Shown: piece by piece, positions 15,774-24,106 of the stretch
Position numbering within the stretch: the first letter of the stretch is position 1
How the letters are laid out: every line of letters begins with the position of its first letter
Source of the DNA: Streptomyces ortus
GTDB lineage: Bacteria; Actinomycetota; Actinomycetes; Streptomycetales; Streptomycetaceae
DNA: 64,000 nucleotides
Direction of reading: 5' to 3'
Assembly (NCBI RefSeq): GCF_026341275.1
Contig: NZ_JAIFZO010000002.1
Coordinates: 8,462,118-8,526,117, forward strand
Program-made: the position numbers and the translations under genes
The notes under the pieces: model-generated
The model's input: the letters and a program-made list of their open reading frames with translations, nothing else
Database searches by the model: none
Told to the model about the DNA's origin: nothing

Positions 15774-15793
15774 ACCTGACGTCGACGTGAGGT
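15774..15793 (+). promoter_or_regulatory. Second MerR operator, next to the regulator gene
   Basis: ACCTGACGTCGACGTGAGGT is a near-perfect palindrome and differs at one base from the operator at 15663-15682. It lies 28 bp before the MerR start and suggests autoregulation. The CCTNANGT-ACNTNAGG pattern resembles SoxR/MerR-family sites. Confidence 0.72.
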
Positions 15794-15820
15794 ACGAGCG
15801 GGAATGGAGGGACCTGCGTC

Positions 15821-16171
15821 ATGCGCATCGGACAGCTCGCCAGGAAGTCAGGGGTCAGCGTGCGGGCCCTGCGCTACTACGAGGAACAGCGGCTCCTGGA
15901 ATCGGTGCGGACGCCCGGCGGGCAGCGTGACTATCCCGACGAAGCCCTGGAGCGCGTCCAACTCATCCAGGACCTCTTCGCGGCCGGCCTCTCCAGCCGT
16001 ACTGTCGTGGAACTCCTGCCGTGTGTGAGCACGGGCGTGGCGACGCCCGCCATGCTCACCCAGCTCATCATCGAACGCGACCGCATCGCCGCACGCATCC
16101 AGGACCTGACCCGGGCCAAGACCAAACTCGCCCACGTGATCGAGAATGTGAGCGCGGCGAACGTGGCGTAG
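15821..16171 (+). CDS. MerR-family regulator of the divergent oxidoreductase
   Basis: The 116-residue product has the MerR N-terminus MRIGQLARKSGVSVRALRYYEEQRLLE, the wing TPGGQRDYPDEAL, and a dimerisation helix (MLTQLIIERDRIAARIQDLTRAKTKLAHVI). It has a single Cys (LLPCVS) and lacks the CxxCxxC-type cluster ligands of SoxR, so an iron-sulfur sensor is unlikely; the effector is unknown. Two matching operators in the 220-bp divergent region tie it to both its own promoter and that of the oxidoreductase. Ordinary size for small effectorless MerR proteins. Confidence 0.88.
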   Translation: MRIGQLARKSGVSVRALRYYEEQRLLESVRTPGGQRDYPDEALERVQLIQDLFAAGLSSRTVVELLPCVSTGVATPAMLTQLIIERDRIAARIQDLTRAKTKLAHVIENVSAANVA

Positions 16172-16418
16172 GACTGATCAACCCGTCGCAAGGGGTGGGG
16201 CCCCGACCTGTTGTCCGGCATCCACCGGGTGCCATCGCGTGGGCCCTAACCTCCGGGAGCGCGTCACCTGGACCCGCGTCGGGCCTTCGCCTCGGCGGGC
16301 AACGCCGGTCGACACGCGCTCGCCGGCCCGGCTGACGCCGCGCCCAACACCCCCGGATCAGACCGCGAAGGTCCGGGGCAGCTGAGGGCGGGTGCGTGGT
16401 GCCGGCCAGGCATCGCGG

Positions 16419-16578
16419 TCAGAGCGACGCCACCACCTGGGCCGCGTGGGCCAGTCCGGCGCCGACACCGACGCCCACCAGCAGTGTCGGTTCGTCGCTG
16501 GAAAGCGTGCCCCTGGACAGCAGTTCGTACAGGGTCGGCGGGATGGAGGGCGGAGGACCGGCATTGCTTTCCCGGGAT
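16419..16578 (-). pseudogene. C-terminal remnant of a KAS III (FabH-like) gene
   Basis: On the minus strand the last ~50 codons before a TGA at 16421-16419 read ESNAGPPPSIPPTLYELL, then LLVGVGVGAGLAHAAQVV. This matches the C-terminus of beta-ketoacyl-ACP synthase III proteins (the Asn of the active site region and the terminal glycine-rich loop). Nothing upstream on that strand continues the family. It is a decayed fragment. Confidence 0.6.
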
Positions 16579-16632
16579 ACCCTCAACAACCTTTGTGTGA
16601 CCCACTTCGTGCTCCGGCGTGGGTGGGGGACC

Positions 16633-17435
16633 TTGAGATTTTCCGTACGTCCGTCTGTGGCGCGGCGGGTGGCCGGCACCGCGTTCGCCGTGGTGCTGTC
16701 CGGTACAGGCGCCGGGGCCTGCGGGGTGGATGCCGGAAGTAGTTCCGCCCCGCCCAGCACCGCCACGGTGCAGCCGTCGGCTCTGACGCCCGCGGAGGCT
16801 GTGGCGAAGGCTGCGGAGAAGACCGTCGGTATCACGTCCCTCCGCTACCGAATCGCCGGATCCGTGCCCGATCGCGGCCGGCTGACAGCTGAGGCGTCCA
16901 AGGTGACGAAGCCGTCGGCCATGAGCATGCAACTGACCACGGCGGACCAGCGTGCGGAGGGACCGCTGGAGGTGCGGTTCGTCGGCAAGGCGCTGTACCT
17001 CGGCGGCAGCGCACTCGGCGGTAACGCACTCGACGACAGTGCACTCGACGACAGTGCGCTCGGCGGCGAGAAGGGAGGCCTTGACGGGTCGGCTCTCGCG
17101 CGGTTGCGCGGCAGGAGCTGGCTCCGCGCCGAGCCGGCGGCCTGGGGCCGCGGGGCGCTGGACAGCAACACCTGTCGCGTGCTGCCCCGCCAGATCGAGG
17201 GCAGTCCGGTCGTGCAGTCCACGTTCCTGACCGGTTCCAGGCATCCGAAGAGGATCGGGACCGAGACCGTCGACGGCACCTGAACTGTGCACTACAGTCG
17301 CTCAAGCCGGTCATCGGCGACCCCATCGACCTGACCTTCACCTTCCTCGAAATCAACGAGCCGGTCACTGTCAGGACCCCGCCCGCCGGGGACACCGCCG
17401 ACCTGGCTGCGCTGGTGGATACGCAGGCTGGCTGA
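16633..17435 (+). pseudogene. Broken secreted lipoprotein gene
   Basis: From a TTG start at 16633 (GGGGGA just upstream) the frame encodes a signal sequence and lipobox-like AGAC, then a soluble domain ending GTETVDGT at a TGA (17281-17283). Another frame then continues HYS..., and from about 17301 LKPVIGDPIDLTFTFLEINE, PVTVRTPPAGDTADL and a stop at 17435. That is the expected C-terminus of Streptomyces LppX/LprG-like lipoproteins. The gene therefore carries a stop or frameshift and lacks about 50 internal codons. Four 15-bp tandem repeats at 17008-17067 (consensus GCACTCGACGACAGT) insert a SALGG/SALDD repeat. It was probably once a cell-surface lipid-binding protein. Confidence 0.72.
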
Positions 17436-17628
17436 GCGGTTCTCCCGGCGGGCAACCGACGGGCCGGCGCCTTGATCCCGCCCCCCCCGCAGCGGTGCGG
17501 ACACGGCGACGGCCGCAGCCTTGACGGTCTTTGAACCCGGACAAGCCCTGTTCGGCGAAACGGCCACGCCGGCGGCCCACGGTGCGATCTACCCCGACAA
17601 CACCACCAACAGGCTCACAGCATTGGAC

Positions 17629-17949
17629 CTAGCCGCACGTGCCTTCGATGGCCCAGGCGTTGTCGATCTCGCCGGTCGTGCCGAGGTGGGTCTCGCCCGG
17701 CGGGACGCACCTCGTGATGTCGGTCGGCCACCAGTCGATGTCGACCTGGATCTTGACCCAGGAGCTGCCGCAGTGTCCGTAGTACGAGTCTGTCTGCGTC
17801 TCGTAGTAGCCGCAGGCCTTGACCCCCATCTCTGCGGCGGCTCTCCCTTCGGGCGCGGCGTGGGCGCTTCCGGAGAGCGCCGTGCCTGCGAGGAGTACGG
17901 CGCTGAACGCTGCCGCGGTGAAGCGGAGTTTGCCAGCGGTTTTCTGCAT
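17629..17949 (-). CDS. Small secreted DUF6355-like protein
   Basis: The 106-residue product starts with a clear Sec signal peptide: MQKTAGKLRFTAAAFSAVLLAGTALSGSAHAA with an AHA-A cleavage site. The mature part of ~70 residues has four Cys (CGYYETQTDSYYGHCGSSWVKI, DITRCVPPG and a terminal GTCG), likely two disulfides. It resembles DUF6355 secreted proteins of Streptomyces, whose function is unknown. I chose ATG 17949 over an in-frame GTG at 17964 because GAGGAA lies 7-8 bases upstream. It is embedded between two broken genes and is intact itself. Confidence 0.75.
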   Translation of the reverse strand: MQKTAGKLRFTAAAFSAVLLAGTALSGSAHAAPEGRAAAEMGVKACGYYETQTDSYYGHCGSSWVKIQVDIDWWPTDITRCVPPGETHLGTTGEIDNAWAIEGTCG

Positions 17950-18240
17950 GGAAGGGTTCCTCACTTGTGTGGGTCGACGGAAGTAGTCAACTGCGGCTGG
18001 TGGAAAGGTGCCTCGCCTGCGGGCGGGTGTCGGCGCGCGAGGTGCAATGCGGCACTCGCGCCGCCCGGCTCACGGACAAAGGCCCCCGGCTGCCGCGGTG
18101 TCGGGCACACCGGGGTCCGCCCGTCGACCGGGATGGCACGTCCGGTGATCGGGGCAGCGCTCAAACACTCACACGGCGGTGTCATTGCTGTCAGCGCCTG
18201 GCGCCATGCAAGATCGCTGCCCGTCGATAAGGTCGGCCTT

Positions 18241-18528
18241 ATGACTGCAGGCAGGCTGGCGGGCGGCATCGACAGCTGGTCCACGGGCCGGGTGGTCCTG
18301 GCCGGTGACGCCGCGCACTGCGCCTCTCCCTACAGCGGCATGGGGATCTCCGGTGGCCTGGTCGGGGCGTACGTCCTGGCCGGGGAGATCAACCGCAGCC
18401 CGGACGACCTGACGGCGGCGCCGGCGAACTACGAGTGTGTCCTGCGCCCGTTCGTCGACGAGATCCAGGGCAAGGTCAACCCGAATCTCCCGTACGGCGT
18501 GCAGTGGGGCACGGCCGGCCCTGCATGA
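18241..18528 (+). pseudogene. C-terminal remnant of an FAD-dependent monooxygenase
   Basis: The ~95-codon frame encodes WSTGRVVLAGDAAHCASP and YSGMGISGGLVGAYVLAGEI, then YECVLRPFVDEIQGKVNP. This is the GD motif and C-terminal helix region of aromatic-hydroxylase-like flavoproteins. The N-terminal Rossmann fold (GxGxxG) and substrate domain are missing upstream, so the piece cannot be a working enzyme. It belongs to the decayed stretch 16.4-18.5 kb. Confidence 0.7.
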
Positions 18529-18647
18529 TGCGCGGACGACCCGTAAAGCGGTCAGGACCGAGCCTCCTCGTGCGGCAGCCGCTCTGCTGGAAGGTGCGAT
18601 CACGCCGGCCCGCGCCGATCCTGAGCCCGCAGCCAGGCAGCCAAGTC

Positions 18648-19070
18648 CTAGTCGGAGGGTGACTCGTCGGCGAGCCGGTTGCTGCGGTTGATTTCCGGCA
18701 TGTGTGTCTCGGCCCAGGTCCGCAGGACGGAGAGCGGGCCCTCAAGGGACAGGCCGAGTTCGGTGAGGCGGTAGTGGACGGCGGGCGGCACGGTGGGTTC
18801 CACGCGGCGCGTGACCAGGCCGTCGCGGGCGAGACTCCGCAAGGTGACGGACAGCATCTTTTGCGAGACGCCGGGGATGCGGCGTCGGAGCTCCGCGAAA
18901 CGCAGCTCGCCCGGCGCCTCTTCGGCCAGCACCTTGACCGTCATCGATGTCCATTTGGTGCCGATGCGGTCGAGCAACTGGCGGGTAGGGCAGAGCGGAT
19001 CCAGCAGGTCACCGCGCACCCCGCGCTCGCGGGGTCGCTGGTCACGCCTGCCGGGCTGCGACGTGGTCAC
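18648..19070 (-). CDS. HxlR-family regulator
   Basis: The 140-residue product is an HxlR winged helix: CPTRQLLDRIGTKWTSMTVKVLAEEAPGELRFAELRRRIPGVSQKMLSVTLRSLARDGLVTR, then VHYRLTELGLSLEGPLSVLRTWAE. Cys28, just before the first helix, is the position that senses electrophiles or oxidants in many HxlR proteins. It is divergent from the alpha/beta-hydrolase gene at 19174 with a GTGACC-T-GGTCAC dyad (19131-19143) between them, so it probably controls that hydrolase and itself. Confidence 0.9.
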   Translation of the reverse strand: MTTSQPGRRDQRPRERGVRGDLLDPLCPTRQLLDRIGTKWTSMTVKVLAEEAPGELRFAELRRRIPGVSQKMLSVTLRSLARDGLVTRRVEPTVPPAVHYRLTELGLSLEGPLSVLRTWAETHMPEINRSNRLADESPSD

Positions 19071-19130
19071 CTTGGGCTCACCACCTGAAGGGAAAGTGCC
19101 GTCTTGGGCAGACCAGCTTAGTTCCCTAGC

Positions 19131-19143
19131 GTGACCTGGTCAC
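19131..19143. promoter_or_regulatory. Dyad between HxlR and hydrolase genes
   Basis: GTGACC, one base, GGTCAC: a 6-bp inverted repeat 31 bp before the hydrolase start. It is a candidate HxlR operator. Confidence 0.5.
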
Positions 19144-19173
19144 CATCACTCACCACCTCCCTGGAGTCTCTTC

Positions 19174-20025
19174 ATGCCCGAGCTACGACGCGTCCAGGTC
19201 AACGGTGTCGAACTGAACGTCGCTCTCGCCGGATCGGGACCGGCCGTCCTGCTGCTGCACGGCTTCCCGCACACCTGGCAGGTGTGGACGGACGTCATGG
19301 CCGACCTGTCCGGCCGCTACCGCGTCATCGCGCCGGACCTGCGCGGGTTCGGGGCAAGCAGCCGCGCCGCCGGCGGTTACGACGCGGGCACGCTGGCCGA
19401 GGACGCCGCGGCACTCCTCTCCACGCTCGGCGTGTCCTCCGCCGCGGTGGTGGGCATCGACGCGGGTGTCGCGCCGGCTTTCCTCCTCGCCCTGCGCCGC
19501 CCCGGCCTCGTAGAGCGCCTGGTCGTCATGGAGTCCCTTCTGGGCCGGCTGCCCGGTGCCGAGGACTTCCTCGCCGACGGACCGCCGTGGTGGTTCGGTT
19601 TCCATTCCGCCGCACCCGGCCTTGCCGAGACCGTGTTGGAGGGCCACGAAGCCGCCTACATCGACTGGTTCCTGAACGCCGGCACCCTCGGTGAGGGGGT
19701 GCGCCCCGCCCTCCGGGACGCCTTCGTCCGCTCGTATACCGGCCGCCAGGCGCTGAGCTGCGCGTTCTCCTACTACCGGGCCCTGCCCGAGAGCGCGGCA
19801 CAGATCGAGCAGGCGGTCGCCACCGCGCGCCTGACGGTGCCGACGATGGCCCTGGGCGCCCGGCCCGTCGGTGCCGCACTGGAACGCCAGCTCCGCCCGT
19901 TCACCGACGACCTCACCGGACACGTCATCGAGGACTGCGGCCACATCATCCCTCTGGACCGGCCACGTGCTCTGCTCGCGCTGCTGCGTCCGTTCCTGGC
20001 GGGTGAGGACGCGAAGGCGGCGTGA
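19174..20025 (+). CDS. Alpha/beta-fold hydrolase, epoxide-hydrolase-like
   Basis: The 283-residue hydrolase has the oxyanion loop LLLHGFPHTWQVW (HGFP is typical of epoxide hydrolases and haloacid/haloalkane dehalogenases). The nucleophile elbow is VGIDAGVAPAF, so the nucleophile is Asp rather than Ser; the usual His before it is replaced by Ile. The catalytic His is in DCGHIIPLDRP near the C-terminus. A cap domain lies between residues ~125 and 210. Asp-nucleophile enzymes open epoxides or remove halides by a covalent ester; the true substrate is unknown. Control by the divergent HxlR regulator suggests a detoxifying role. Confidence 0.85.
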   Translation: MPELRRVQVNGVELNVALAGSGPAVLLLHGFPHTWQVWTDVMADLSGRYRVIAPDLRGFGASSRAAGGYDAGTLAEDAAALLSTLGVSSAAVVGIDAGVAPAFLLALRRPGLVERLVVMESLLGRLPGAEDFLADGPPWWFGFHSAAPGLAETVLEGHEAAYIDWFLNAGTLGEGVRPALRDAFVRSYTGRQALSCAFSYYRALPESAAQIEQAVATARLTVPTMALGARPVGAALERQLRPFTDDLTGHVIEDCGHIIPLDRPRALLALLRPFLAGEDAKAA

Positions 20026-20110
20026 GCGGGTGCGAAGGCAGGGTCAGCGGCGCCACGGCCGGGCGCGGGCGCGCCCCGTCGTTCCAAGACTCAGCGCCGC
20101 ACCGACCGCT

Positions 20111-20905
20111 TCAGGTGACGCGAAAGACCGGCCAGCCGATCTCGGTGCGCCACGCGGTGGGGTCGCTCGTGTCACGGGGGCCGACCAGGTAGACCTCCCG
20201 CACCGGCCCGGCCACCGACATCGCGTTCTCCACCACCCAGGTCCCGAGTTCGCCGTACGTGACCTCGATGCCGTCGTGCTCGCCGGCGTGGGTGGTGACG
20301 GCCAGTTCCGCGGCCGGCAGAAGCGTGGGGTGCACGCGTCCAGTGCGAGGTGGCGTAGCGGTCGGCAGGTAGACGACCGCGTGACCGCGCTCCTGCTCGA
20401 AAAGGGCGTTGTCGTAGCTGCCGCCCGGCGGTCCGGTCGCGGCGGCGCCGACGGCCGCCTCCAATTCTGCCATCGCGCCCGCGTACCAGGTCGAGACGTC
20501 GCGATGTCCGACTACGGCCTCCACCGCCGCGACCGTCCGGGCGGGCTCCGCGCGCAGCTCGACGTCGATCGGCGCGGGGTCGGGCTGCAGCAGGCGGCGC
20601 AGCGACACGACCGCGGCGCGGGTGCGGTCCAGCTCGTCCTCCAGGCGCTGCAGGTGGTGCGTGACCAGGGCCGCCCGGACACCGGGGTCGGGGGTCCGCA
20701 GGATCCGCTGCACATCACTCAGGGGGACGTCGAGCTCGCGGAGCCGGTGGATGACCTGCGCGGTCGGGATCTGGTCGACGCCGTAGTAGCGGTAACCGGT
20801 GGTCTCGTCCACCACGGCGGGTTCCAGCAAGGCCGCCTCGTGGTACCGGCGCAGGGTCCGTACGCTCAAGTGGGTCAGGCGCGAGAACTCCCCGATGGTC
20901 AGCAT
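20111..20905 (-). CDS. MerR-family regulator with GyrI-like effector domain
   Basis: The 264-residue product has a MerR head (MLTIGEFSRLTHLSVRTLRRYHEAALLEPAVVDETTGYRYY), then a long coiled coil, then a ~150-residue GyrI/BmrR-like small-molecule-binding domain. That domain includes YDNALFEQERGHAVVYLP and a conserved Glu in ELAVTTHAGEHDGIEVTYGELGTWV. This architecture is that of multidrug or ligand-activated MerR regulators. I take ATG 20905 as start. A 19-bp-spaced promoter ends essentially at this codon, so the mRNA would be leaderless. It is divergent from a SnoaL-like gene at 20984, which it probably also controls. Confidence 0.88.
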   Translation of the reverse strand: MLTIGEFSRLTHLSVRTLRRYHEAALLEPAVVDETTGYRYYGVDQIPTAQVIHRLRELDVPLSDVQRILRTPDPGVRAALVTHHLQRLEDELDRTRAAVVSLRRLLQPDPAPIDVELRAEPARTVAAVEAVVGHRDVSTWYAGAMAELEAAVGAAATGPPGGSYDNALFEQERGHAVVYLPTATPPRTGRVHPTLLPAAELAVTTHAGEHDGIEVTYGELGTWVVENAMSVAGPVREVYLVGPRDTSDPTAWRTEIGWPVFRVT

Positions 20906-20911
20906 CCCCAC

Positions 20912-20942
20912 AGTGTGAACGCTCTCCCTGGGGGAGAGTCCA
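20912..20942 (-). promoter_or_regulatory. MerR-type promoter with 19-bp spacer and internal dyad
   Basis: On the minus strand TGGACT (20942-20937) and CACACT (20917-20912) flank a 19-bp spacer. Inside, CTCTCCC (20922-20928) and GGGAGAG (20932-20938) form a perfect 7-bp inverted repeat. The predicted transcription start falls at or next to the ATG at 20905. Confidence 0.75.
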
Positions 20943-20983
20943 CGGCTTGCCCCTCCCGCACCGTGAGGTCACACGGTGGGCTC

Positions 20984-21346
20984 ATGACACAGCACACCGA
21001 TCTCCCGTCCGAGCTGCTCCCGACCACCGTGCGCGAGTTCTTCGCCGCCCATGTCGTCCGCGACGCCGACACCGCCTCGTCGTTCCTCGCCGAGGACGCG
21101 GTGGTCGTCGACCAGGGCGAGACCTTCCGCGGCCGAGAGGTGGCCCACGCGTTCCTGCGGGACGCCGGGTCCGAGTTCGAGTACACGACCGAGCAGATCG
21201 GCGCTCGCCGCGTCGATGACGCCCACTGGGTGGTGACCGTGCGGCTGGAGGGCACCTTCCCGGGTGGCGTCGCCGAGCTCGACTACCGGTTCGCGCTGCG
21301 CGATGACCTCGTCGCCGAACTCGTCATCGCCAACCACCAAGCCTGA
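20984..21346 (+). CDS. SnoaL-like nuclear-transport-factor-2 fold protein
   Basis: This 120-residue single-domain NTF2-like protein has VREFFAAHVVRDADTASSFLAEDAVVVDQGETFRGREVAHAFL and C-terminal strands ending ALRDDLVAELVIANHQA. The ATG at 20984 fits the usual family start. It is divergent from the GyrI-type MerR regulator, a common pairing in actinobacteria. It may be a ligand-binding or isomerase/cyclase-like protein; sequence does not decide. Unlike the 797-1558 protein it is not duplicated. Confidence 0.82.
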   Translation: MTQHTDLPSELLPTTVREFFAAHVVRDADTASSFLAEDAVVVDQGETFRGREVAHAFLRDAGSEFEYTTEQIGARRVDDAHWVVTVRLEGTFPGGVAELDYRFALRDDLVAELVIANHQA

Positions 21347-21382
21347 CCGAACCCGTGCCACCTCGATCTTCAGTGGAGAGAA

Positions 21383-21961
21383 ATGTCTAGTTCAGAGCGG
21401 GACCGTCTCGACGGCCGCCGGGCGCTGGTCACGGGCGGTTCGAAGGGCTCGGGCAAGGCAGTAGTGAAGAGACCGCGAGAGATGGGTGCCGACGTGTACG
21501 TGACGGCGCGAACGATGCCCGACGGGTACGAGCACCCTGACCGATTCATCGAAGCGGACCTGCTGACGGCGGACGGCACCCATACCGTGGCCGCTCGCAT
21601 CGCAGAGTCCGGCGGCACGCTGGACATCCTGGTGCACGTCGTCGGAGGGGCGTCGACGCCGTCCGGTGGATTCGTGGTCATCACCGATGACCCGTGGCTC
21701 ACGGAGCTGAACCCGAACCTCCTGGGGGCGGTGCGGCTGGATCGAGCTCTTCTGCCGGCAATGATCGGGTCCGGGTCGGGCGTGGTGCTGCACTTCACCT
21801 CGATCCAGCGTGAACTGCCCCTGTACGACGCGTCCTTGGCTTACGCGGCAGCGAAGGCCGCGCTGCGAGGGCGGAGTCACGGGCCGGCTGCGCACCTATC
21901 GACTCAAGCGCGGCCACGACCGCGTCAAGCGCCGCAGCGTCCGCCACCTCCCAGCCGATGA
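21383..21961 (+). pseudogene. 3'-truncated short-chain dehydrogenase
   Basis: Residues 1-~163 are an SDR: LVTGGSKGSGKAVV, LDILVHVVGGAS, LLPAMIGSGSGVVLHFTSIQRELP and YAAAKAAL with the catalytic YxxxK. Immediately after that (about 21871) the family similarity stops. The frame runs on for ~30 codons of Arg/Pro-rich sequence (SRPRPRQAPQRPPPP-type) to a stop at 21961. Those codons are the antisense of an extradiol-dioxygenase fragment. The expected last ~80 residues, including the PG motif, are missing. It is a recombination-truncated gene; a stable product is doubtful. AGTGGAGAG lies upstream of the ATG. Confidence 0.75.
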
Positions 21962-22109
21962 AGTCGCAGGTGCCGTCTCCGGGCCTGACCGAGACGCGCC
22001 AGGCGCGCTCGTCGGCACGCAGCAGAAGCTGGGCGGGGGTCGACTCGACGGCCTCAAGACCGAGGACGCCGGTCCCGAACTTCTCCCATGCCGCTTCGCG
22101 CGGGCCGGT
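21890..22109 (-). pseudogene. Fragment of an extradiol (VOC-fold) dioxygenase
   Basis: On the minus strand, after a TGA at 22112-22110, about 70 codons read AAWEKFGTGVLGLEAVESTP, LLLRADERAWRVSVRPGDG and FIGWEVADAAALDAVV. This matches the N-terminal VOC module of 2,3-dihydroxybiphenyl/HsaC-type dioxygenases. Both ends are missing, and its left end abuts the truncated SDR. Confidence 0.65.
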
Positions 22110-22205
22110 TCAGCCGCCCGGGGCGCCGCTCTCGCCCTCCTCTCCGCGCGGCGGGGGAGCACACTCATACCCCCTGGCGTATATGCGTCGTCGCTCAGGA
22201 ATCGG

Positions 22206-22940
22206 TCAGAAACGGAAGCCTGCGGGACCGCGCACCGTGGTTGCGGCGAGTTCTCGGACGCGGGCGGCACCCACAGGTGTGCCGGGGGCTTGTTGCACCC
22301 AGGCCACGAAATCCGCCGGAGTGAGGCCGGACGGCGGCTGTCCCACGTACGGCAGGGCATAGAGCGGAGTGTTGGGTTCGCTGCGCCAACTGTCGGCCAG
22401 CGGGCCGAGGTCCACCGCGTCGAAGCCGAGCACGTCCAGCAGACCGGCCACCTGCTCCTTGGCCCGCGGATCGTCGCCGGACAGCGGCAGCGCGGTGCGG
22501 TCGGGAGCACCGGCTGGGCGGAACAACTCCAGCAGGTGCTTGGGACCGATGTTGTGCAGAGCCTTGATCACCCGGGCACCCGCGAGATGGCGTTGGACCA
22601 GTTCGCTGGAAGTCAGCTCGTTGCTGTCGAGTTCCGGCACCGGAAAATAGCTGGGCACGTAGTTCATCGGGTCGATCACGGTCTTGCCCTCCAGCTCCGC
22701 CCGGGGAAGCCGCTCGTACGTGGCGAGGGGCACGGCCGCGAGAACCAGGTCCCCGGCGCTCGCCGCTTCGGCCGGGGTGGCCGCGCGGGCCGCCCCGCCC
22801 AGCTCGGCGACGAGACCGGCCAGTGTCCCCGGACCGCGTGAGTTGCTCAGGACGACGTTCAGACCCGCGTCGACAGCGCGGCGGGCGACTCCGGCACCGA
22901 CCATGCCGGTGCCGATGATGCCCAGGGTTGTTGCGCTCAC
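22206..22940 (-). CDS. NADPH/F420-dependent oxidoreductase-like (NpdG/ProC-type Rossmann) protein
   Basis: The 244-residue product starts VSATTLGIIGTGMVGAGVARRAVDAGLNVVLSNSRGPGTL. That GxGxxG fold is followed by the NSRGP loop typical of NADP-reductase families that include F420:NADP oxidoreductases. Also present are VPLATYERLP, GKTVIDPMNYV and GARVIKALHNIGPKHL. I chose GTG 22940 because GGAG is about seven bases upstream. It is divergent from the LysR-type gene at 23093 with a T-N11-A dyad between them, so it is the likely LysR target. The electron acceptor cannot be decided from sequence. Confidence 0.85.
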   Translation of the reverse strand: MSATTLGIIGTGMVGAGVARRAVDAGLNVVLSNSRGPGTLAGLVAELGGAARAATPAEAASAGDLVLAAVPLATYERLPRAELEGKTVIDPMNYVPSYFPVPELDSNELTSSELVQRHLAGARVIKALHNIGPKHLLELFRPAGAPDRTALPLSGDDPRAKEQVAGLLDVLGFDAVDLGPLADSWRSEPNTPLYALPYVGQPPSGLTPADFVAWVQQAPGTPVGAARVRELAATTVRGPAGFRF

Positions 22941-23066
22941 TTCTGTTCTCCATTTCCCTGTCCCCGCGTCGCGGCACCCGATGCACAAGGGGGCCGCTCC
23001 GGCGGGCTCGTATCCATCACACCCGGGATGAGCTGCGCGAACAATGACCAGAAACGCTGGGCAGCG

Positions 23067-23081
23067 ATCACATGACGTGAT
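23067..23081. promoter_or_regulatory. LysR-type T-N11-A box
   Basis: ATCAC-N5-GTGAT (23067-23081) is a perfect dyad containing T-N11-A, 11 bp before the LysR start and 126 bp before the divergent reductase start. Confidence 0.6.
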
Positions 23082-23092
23082 AGATCAGAGAG

Positions 23093-23941
23093 ATGGAGCT
23101 GAGGGCGTTGCAGTATTTCGTCACCGTCGCCGAGGAGCTGCACTTCGGTCGTGCGGCGCAGCGGCTGCGCGTGGTCCAGCCGGCGGTGAGCCAGCAGGTC
23201 GCCCGGCTCGAACGCGAACTCGGCGTACGTCTGCTGGAGCGCACCTCGCGCCGGGTACGGCTCACCCCGGCCGGCACCCGGGTCCTCGCCGCGTCCCGTG
23301 AAGCCCTCGCCGCGGCGGCCAGGGTGCGCGTGGTCGCCGGTGAGCCGGCGGCCGTCCTTCGCATCGGGGTGGCCTCCTGTGCCACCCGACGACTCGACCG
23401 GGCGGTGGAACGCCTGCGCGACGGCGACCGCCCCTCCGAAGCGAAACTGGTCGACCTGCCGGTGGCCGCGCGCATCGACGCCGTCCGTGACGGTGAGCTC
23501 GACTTGGCCTTGGTGCGGGGCGCACTCACCTCCGAAACGGTGGCGGTGGCGCCCGCCTGGTCGGAACCGCTGCACGTGGTACTCGCCCGAAACCATCCCG
23601 CCGCCGGCAGATCAGCGATCGGCCTGCACGACCTCGACCCTGACGGCCTGCGCCTGCCCGCCCGCGACACGGATCCACCCCTGCACGACGCCGTACTCGC
23701 CGTCCTGCCCGTGCCGCCCCCGCGCCCACCGGCCGGTGACCTGCTCAACGTGCTCTTCGAAGTGAGCCAGGACCTCAGGCGCTGGACACTGCTGCCGGCC
23801 GAGCAACTCGCAGGTACCCGTTCAGAACGGCTGCTCCACGTTCCGCTCGACCCACCCCTGAACATCGACACCCAGGTCGTCACGTCACTGGCCACCCCGG
23901 ACCCGTGCCGGAAGGCGTACGTGACCGCGTTCGCGGACTGA
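23093..23941 (+). CDS. LysR-family regulator
   Basis: The 282-residue product has the LysR N-terminal helix-turn-helix: MELRALQYFVTVAEELHFGRAAQRLRVVQPAVSQQVARLERELGVRLLERTSRRVRLTPAG. A periplasmic-binding-like effector domain follows (LRIGVASCATRRLDRAVERL; LDLALVRGALTSETVAVAPAWSEPLHVVLARNHPAAG). It is at the short end for the family (usual length about 300). It probably regulates the divergent oxidoreductase gene in response to a small effector and represses itself through the overlapping T-N11-A box. Confidence 0.9.
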   Translation: MELRALQYFVTVAEELHFGRAAQRLRVVQPAVSQQVARLERELGVRLLERTSRRVRLTPAGTRVLAASREALAAAARVRVVAGEPAAVLRIGVASCATRRLDRAVERLRDGDRPSEAKLVDLPVAARIDAVRDGELDLALVRGALTSETVAVAPAWSEPLHVVLARNHPAAGRSAIGLHDLDPDGLRLPARDTDPPLHDAVLAVLPVPPPRPPAGDLLNVLFEVSQDLRRWTLLPAEQLAGTRSERLLHVPLDPPLNIDTQVVTSLATPDPCRKAYVTAFAD

Positions 23942-24106
23942 CGGTTGCGAGAGCCTTGATGAGGCCGGCCGCGAACGGACACAACCGCGCGACCGCGCGC
24001 AAGGGCCCGGACAGCTCGTCCGACCTCCGCAGCGGTCGCCGAGTGATACTGGCTGCGGTCAGGGCCGTATCCGCACTCTGGCACTGCGAGGGCAGCGGGA
24101 GGCCCG

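Noticed and set aside
15821..16171. The MerR protein as SoxR
   Set aside because: It lacks the clustered cysteines needed for the [2Fe-2S] centre although its operators look SoxR-like.
17521..18528. A 335-codon plus-strand frame
   Set aside because: Its first two thirds are antisense to the intact secreted DUF6355-like gene; only the final ~95 codons resemble a protein family (monooxygenase remnant).
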